Assembly (NCBI GenBank): GCA_022758985.1
Contig: JAEMQC010000049.1
Coordinates: 1-9,157 of the forward strand
Length of the DNA stretch: 9,157 bases
Reading direction: 5' to 3'
Source: Campylobacteraceae bacterium
GTDB lineage: Bacteria; Campylobacterota; Campylobacteria; Campylobacterales; UBA6016
Shown: positions 5,928 through 9,157 of the stretch, in pieces
Numbering within the stretch: position 1 is the stretch's first letter
Layout of the letters: the number at the start of each line of letters is the position of its first letter
Notes under the pieces: model-generated
Told to the model about the DNA's origin: nothing
Databases searched by the model: none
The model's input: only the letters and a program-made list of their open reading frames with translations
Made by a program: the position numbers and the translations under genes

Positions 5928-8316
5928 TTGCGTAACCTTTTATTTTTGTAGAGTTTAGTACGACCAGTATCGAACTAAATGACATCGATATGGCGGCGAC
6001 TAGCGGAATTATAAATCCGGCCATTGCGAGCGGTATCGTAACGGTATTATATAGTATTGATATGCCGATATTTTGCTTTATCGTTTTGTATGTTTTTTTG
6101 CCGATAAATATGGCGTCTTTTAGTTCCATAAGCGAATTTTTGAGCAAAACTATATCGGATGTTTGAAGATTGATATCAGCTCCCGAGGCCATCGCTATGC
6201 CTATATCGGCACGAGCGAGGGCCAGTGAGTCGTTGATGCCGTCTCCAGCCATAATGACAATATGTCCCTCTTTTTGGGCCTTATCTACGAATGCCAGCTT
6301 CTCTTGCGGCGTCATTTTTGATTCGTATCTATCTATATTTAGCTTTTTTGCAACCTTTGCGGCCGCCTCTTTATTGTCGCCTGTTAGCATAACTGTTTTG
6401 ATGCCGGCTTTTTTTATCTCTTCTATTACCTCTTTCGCACCGTCTTTTACTCTATCTTCGAGCTCGAATACGGCTTTTAGCTCCCCATCTTGCGCATAAG
6501 CAAAAATCGTCTTATCGCTTTCAAACGAACATTTTACGCCGCATTTGCTCAAAAACTCCAGATTTCCGCCGACTATTTTTTTGCCGTCTATCTGCGCTTC
6601 TAGTCCGCTGCCCCTAATTTCCTTAACGACGGCCGTCTCAGAAGGCTTTGCGGCGATATGTGCCAATACTGCTTCCGATATTGGATGCCTAGACGCAGCC
6701 ACCAAAGCCGCAAGCGCCGACTTATCGTAGTGTGCATATTTTGTTTCGTTTACCACTTTCGGTTTACCCTCAGTGAGTGTCCCGGTTTTGTCGAAGATAA
6801 TCATGTCCGCTTTGGCTATCGTTTCTAGCAAAGAAGAGGATTTGAATATCGCTCCTCTTTTTGCCGCCGCATATAGTCCTATGACGGAGGCTATCGGTGT
6901 GGCAAGGGCTAGTGCACAAGGGCAGGCGATTATTATGACAGATACGGCTATAACGAGCGATTTTTCAAAGCCCGCACCGCCTATATATATCCAGCCGATA
7001 AATGTTAGTAACGATAGGGAGAGTATGGTGATCGAAAAATATCTAGAGAGCAGGTTCGCTACGCTCTCTATTTTCGGTTTTTTCTCCAGCGATTCCGAGA
7101 GGAGTCTTACTATCTCTGAGAAGCTGGAGTGTTTAAAATCTTTTGAAACTTCATATCTGATGATGCCGTCAAGGTTTTTTGAACCGCTTGTTATTTTGTC
7201 GCCACCTTTTTTTAGTACCGGCTCCGCCTCTCCACTAAGCGTAGATTCGTCGAAATTTGCCTCTCCGCTTATGACTACGCCATCAAGCGCCGCTACGTCT
7301 CCAGCCTTCATCTCTATGATGTCTCCGACCGCCACGCTCTCGCAAGGGATAAACTCTACGTTTTCATTTTTGACTACGGCAACCTCTGTCGGTATGACCG
7401 AAGTCAACTTATCCAGAGTGTCTACGGCCTGTTTTTTCGAGAGGGTTTCTAGGTATTTGCCGATAAGCACAAACGTGATTATCATCGTTACGGAGTCAAA
7501 ATAGGCCTCTGAGGCGTGCGTTAACGATGCGTATATCGAATATGCATAAGTGAGCGTAGAACCGGTGGCTACGAGCGTATCCATCGTAACAAAGCCGTGC
7601 TTTGCCGCACCGTATGCCCCTTTATAGAAGATGCTCCCGGAGTAAAACAGCGTCACGGAGGCTAGCAGAAATTCGGCTAGATGGAGTATGTCTTTGTGCG
7701 CCTCTTCTATTCCCGTGAAGTATCCTGCGTATAGCGCCACGGCTATCCACATGATGTTCATCGTAGCGAAAACGCCGACTATCATTTTAGTGTAGTTTTG
7801 GCGTCTTAGCCGATTTGCGCTCTCCTCTTGTATGCGTGAATCATAAGGAAGAGCATCGTAGCCTATGGAGCGGATACGGTCTATGATGTTTGAGAGTTTG
7901 ATTTTGCTATCGTCCCATACTATGCGTGCTTTGTTATTAGTGAAGTTGATATTGGCTTCTATGACCCCTTTCGCACGAGTAAGTATTTTTTCGTTTAGCC
8001 AGACGCAAGCGGCGCAGTGGATTCCCTCTATGATAAGAGATACCTCTTTGTATCCGTCTTCTCTTGTTGTTACGTAGCGTTTGTGAAATCCCTCAAAATC
8101 AAATCTTGCAGAGTCTTCAAGTAGATGTTTCGGCGGTTCCAAGGTGTTTACACCTAGTTTTCCATAGAAGCTATCCAGCCCCTCGTCTTTTAAAAGATGA
8201 TATACTCCTTGGCATCCCTTACAACAAAAAAACAGCTCTTTTGCGCCGTCTTTGTCGGCTATCATTTCGTCTTTTTCAAACTCTAGGTGGCAGTGTGCAC
8301 AGGCGATTTTGGACAA
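5920..8316 (-). CDS. ccoI: Copper-translocating P1B-type ATPase for cbb3 oxidase assembly (CcoI/FixI type)
   Basis: A 798-residue heavy-metal P-type ATPase. In the CcoI branch it supplies copper to cbb3 oxidase rather than conferring copper resistance. The N-terminus has a cysteine-rich metal-binding segment (C6, C9 and CCKGC at 31-35), then an HMA domain with CAAC at 101-104. About eight transmembrane helices lie near 177-199, 210-230, 242-263, 271-290, 427-447, 453-480, 750-769 and 770-788. The CPC metal site is at 465-467. The actuator loop carries STLSGEAEPV (358-367), the phosphorylation site is DKTGT (D509), the P1B-specific HP is at 544-545, and the hinge motifs are TGDN (645-648) and GDGIND (691-696). 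The C-terminal helices carry YN (756-757) and MSFSS (778-782). The N-terminal cysteine segment plus the ccoS neighbour support CcoI over CopA. The start is TTG, with AAGG 9 nt upstream; starting at the next ATG would delete the C6/C9 pair. Confidence 0.95.
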   Translation of the reverse strand: MSKIACAHCHLEFEKDEMIADKDGAKELFFCCKGCQGVYHLLKDEGLDSFYGKLGVNTLEPPKHLLEDSARFDFEGFHKRYVTTREDGYKEVSLIIEGIHCAACVWLNEKILTRAKGVIEANINFTNNKARIVWDDSKIKLSNIIDRIRSIGYDALPYDSRIQEESANRLRRQNYTKMIVGVFATMNIMWIAVALYAGYFTGIEEAHKDILHLAEFLLASVTLFYSGSIFYKGAYGAAKHGFVTMDTLVATGSTLTYAYSIYASLTHASEAYFDSVTMIITFVLIGKYLETLSKKQAVDTLDKLTSVIPTEVAVVKNENVEFIPCESVAVGDIIEMKAGDVAALDGVVISGEANFDESTLSGEAEPVLKKGGDKITSGSKNLDGIIRYEVSKDFKHSSFSEIVRLLSESLEKKPKIESVANLLSRYFSITILSLSLLTFIGWIYIGGAGFEKSLVIAVSVIIIACPCALALATPIASVIGLYAAAKRGAIFKSSSLLETIAKADMIIFDKTGTLTEGKPKVVNETKYAHYDKSALAALVAASRHPISEAVLAHIAAKPSETAVVKEIRGSGLEAQIDGKKIVGGNLEFLSKCGVKCSFESDKTIFAYAQDGELKAVFELEDRVKDGAKEVIEEIKKAGIKTVMLTGDNKEAAAKVAKKLNIDRYESKMTPQEKLAFVDKAQKEGHIVIMAGDGINDSLALARADIGIAMASGADINLQTSDIVLLKNSLMELKDAIFIGKKTYKTIKQNIGISILYNTVTIPLAMAGFIIPLVAAISMSFSSILVVLNSTKIKGYANG

Positions 8317-8345
8317 GAGAATACCTTATTTAGTTTTTGGCGTAG

Positions 8346-8351
8346 ATTTTA
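8346..8351 (-). promoter_or_regulatory. Candidate -10 box for ccoIS
   Basis: On the minus strand TAAAAT (8351-8346) is preceded by TTTGGG, resembling a loosely extended -10. The predicted start is near 8339, with a leader of about 23 nt to the TTG start that includes AAGG. No convincing -35 is present, which is common in Campylobacter. This is position-based inference. Confidence 0.35.
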
Positions 8352-8477
8352 CCCAAAGTTGCTGTAGCGTATAAAAAGCGGGGTCTAATTTTACTGTTTT
8401 GTTTGGTGTGTTTCTGGCTTAAAGGGAGAGGTTTTTCGCACTTAGTGGATAAAACTTAAGAAAAGTATCGCTACGAT

Positions 8478-8493
8478 TTCAATCATTGAATGA
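8478..8493. promoter_or_regulatory. Candidate operator palindrome upstream of the MarR-type gene
   Basis: TCATT-G-AATGA (8483-8493) is a perfect odd palindrome, overlapped by a second inverted repeat TTCAA-TCA-TTGAA (8478-8490). A further TCATT lies at 8503-8507. The site abuts the possible -10 box TATACA (8495-8500). MarR proteins commonly bind such short palindromes in their own promoters, so autoregulation is plausible but inferred. Confidence 0.3.
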
Positions 8494-8572
8494 ATATACA
8501 ACTCATTCTTGCCACAACTCGTCATTTGCGCAAAGGCTGAAATCTAGAAAAAACAAAGGAGAAAAAGCTTTG

Positions 8573-8908
8573 ATGGAACACCCAAACTTTGCCGACTCTG
8601 AAGCGCTAGCAATACTTCGTAAAGTAGAAGAGCACGAAAGTCAAAAGTCAATGTCAAAAGAGCTAGGCTTTAGCATCGGCAAAGTCAACTACATCCTCAA
8701 AGCCCTCATAGCCAAAGGGCTTATCAAGATAGAGAACTTCTCAAACGAAAAAGATAAGCGCAAATACCGCTATCTGCTCACAAAAGCCGGCATCGAGGAA
8801 AAAATAGCCCTAACTGAGAGATTTATCGAGCGCAAAAAGGCCGAGTACGACGAGCTAGTAGCGGAGCTTGAGAGGATGAGATATGCCGCAAATGGAGATT
8901 CAAAATGA
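8573..8908 (+). CDS. MarR-type winged-helix regulator, EPS-associated-like
   Basis: A 111-residue protein. Residues about 1-75 form a winged helix-turn-helix: DSEALAILRKVEEHES, then SMSKELGFSIGKVNYILKAL (the HTH with recognition helix), then GLIKIENF and a basic wing, KDKRKYRYLLTKAG. The last 35 or so residues are charged and probably a coiled coil, likely for dimerisation. Length and the segment after the HTH resemble the small MarR family described as EPS-associated, found beside exopolysaccharide clusters; that is family recognition from memory. The ATG at 8573 is chosen because AGGAG lies at 8557-8561, 11 nt upstream; TTG 8570 is an alternative, and ATG 8486 has no ribosome binding site. 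It overlaps the next gene as ATGA and probably controls it, perhaps through the upstream palindrome. No polysaccharide gene is visible in the window. Confidence 0.82.
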   Translation: MEHPNFADSEALAILRKVEEHESQKSMSKELGFSIGKVNYILKALIAKGLIKIENFSNEKDKRKYRYLLTKAGIEEKIALTERFIERKKAEYDELVAELERMRYAANGDSK

Positions 8909-9157
8909 GTATCATCAAATTTGCAATGATAGAGAGCAAGCTTATCAAATATCATGATGAATTTGTGATAGTAGATAGCGATGTCGCAGAGCTTTATGGT
9001 GTAGAGACAAGGGACGTCAACAAGGCGGTCAAAAACAATCCTGATAAGTTTCCTGATGGATATATTATAGAGCTTACAGAAGAGGAAAAGGGCGAACTAG
9101 TGGAAAATTTCGACCGGTTCAATAAACTCAAGCACTCCACAGTATCTCCAAAGGCTT
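8905..9157 (+). CDS. ORF6N-domain protein, N-terminal part (runs off the right edge)
   Basis: The 84 visible residues fit the start of an ORF6N domain: a short strand, then FVIVDSDVAELYGVETRDVNK (26 on its way to 46), then NNPDKFPDGYIIELTEEEK, the usual VxLDxDLAxLYGVxTKxLNxAVxRNxxRFP pattern. ORF6N domains occur in phage antirepressor-like proteins and in many chromosomal accessory loci, probably binding DNA; the cellular role is usually unknown. GGAG at 8894-8897 is 7 nt before the ATG, and the start overlaps the MarR gene stop as ATGA, so the two form an operon. The C-terminal domain, which would decide the type, lies beyond the edge. Confidence 0.8.
   Translation, partial: MSIIKFAMIESKLIKYHDEFVIVDSDVAELYGVETRDVNKAVKNNPDKFPDGYIIELTEEEKGELVENFDRFNKLKHSTVSPKA

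Larger units (their letters stand above)
8317..8572. other. Divergent intergenic region between ccoI and the MarR-type gene
   Basis: A 256-bp region with no recognisable gene or RNA. It is T-rich on the plus strand around 8385-8440. It must hold the promoters for both ccoIS (left) and the MarR-ORF6N pair (right). Possible plus-strand -10 boxes are TATAAA (8370-8375) and TATACA (8495-8500), neither with a -35. The second directly follows the palindrome at 8483-8493. An in-frame ATG at 8486 would extend the regulator by 29 residues but lacks a ribosome binding site. In C. jejuni, as I recall, rho would follow here; it is absent. Confidence 0.5.

Noticed and set aside
6773..7504. A 243-codon open frame on the plus strand
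   Set aside because: It lies wholly antisense to ccoI, has a serine/isoleucine-rich composition typical of a shadow frame and no recognisable motif.
8486..8572. A 29-residue upstream extension of the MarR-type protein from ATG 8486
   Set aside because: No ribosome binding site precedes it, it overlaps the palindromes, and the residues fit no known part of the family. ATG 8573 with AGGAG is better.
1..9157. CRISPR arrays, tRNA or rRNA genes, insertion sequences
   Set aside because: I saw no regularly spaced repeats, no cloverleaf-like segment and no transposase or terminal inverted repeats. A tRNA or Rfam scan was not possible.

Overview
The window looks like a chromosomal segment of a Campylobacter-type epsilonproteobacterium (Campylobacterota), probably not C. 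jejuni itself because the base composition is less AT-rich. The main evidence is gene order. From memory, C. jejuni has waaF followed by oppositely oriented gmhA, hldE, hldD and gmhB, then a small plus-strand gene, then oppositely oriented ccoS and ccoI. The same skeleton is seen here. I could not run a search, so the species is open.

Layout. Positions 1-1161 (plus) hold the end of a probable GT4-like glycosyltransferase and a complete GT9 heptosyltransferase (waaF), joined by a 4-nt ATGA overlap; this is the end of a lipooligosaccharide core cluster. Positions 1158-5137 (minus) hold one tight operon, gmhB-hldD-hldE-cytochrome c-gmhA, read right to left. Most junctions are ATGA overlaps. The operon encodes every enzyme needed to turn sedoheptulose 7-phosphate into ADP-L-glycero-D-manno-heptose, the donor used by the convergent waaF. 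A membrane-anchored monohaem cytochrome c is embedded between hldE and gmhA. A good candidate promoter (TTGATA, 16 nt, TAAAAT) lies just upstream of gmhB.

Positions 5138-5693 hold no intact gene on the best reading. They contain a plus-strand TATAAT box, the remains of a response-regulator receiver domain split over two frames and lacking its phosphoacceptor region, and a short spacer unusually rich in small inverted repeats.

Positions 5694-8316 (minus) hold ccoI and ccoS, the copper-transporting P-type ATPase and small membrane protein needed to assemble cbb3-type cytochrome c oxidase. They overlap by 8 nt, and ccoI begins with TTG.

Positions 8317-9157 leave the expected core order, where C. 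jejuni has rho. After a 256-bp divergent intergenic region comes a MarR-type winged-helix regulator resembling the EPS-associated family. It overlaps by 4 nt the start of an ORF6N-domain protein that runs off the right edge. This pair is the accessory part of the window and the likeliest entry to something less described.

Overall, most of the window is conserved housekeeping: LPS/LOS heptose synthesis and cbb3 oxidase maturation. No complete novel system is visible. The points worth a second look are the cytochrome in the heptose operon, its 15-bp tandem repeat, the receiver remnant with its structured spacer, and the MarR-ORF6N pair at the right edge.
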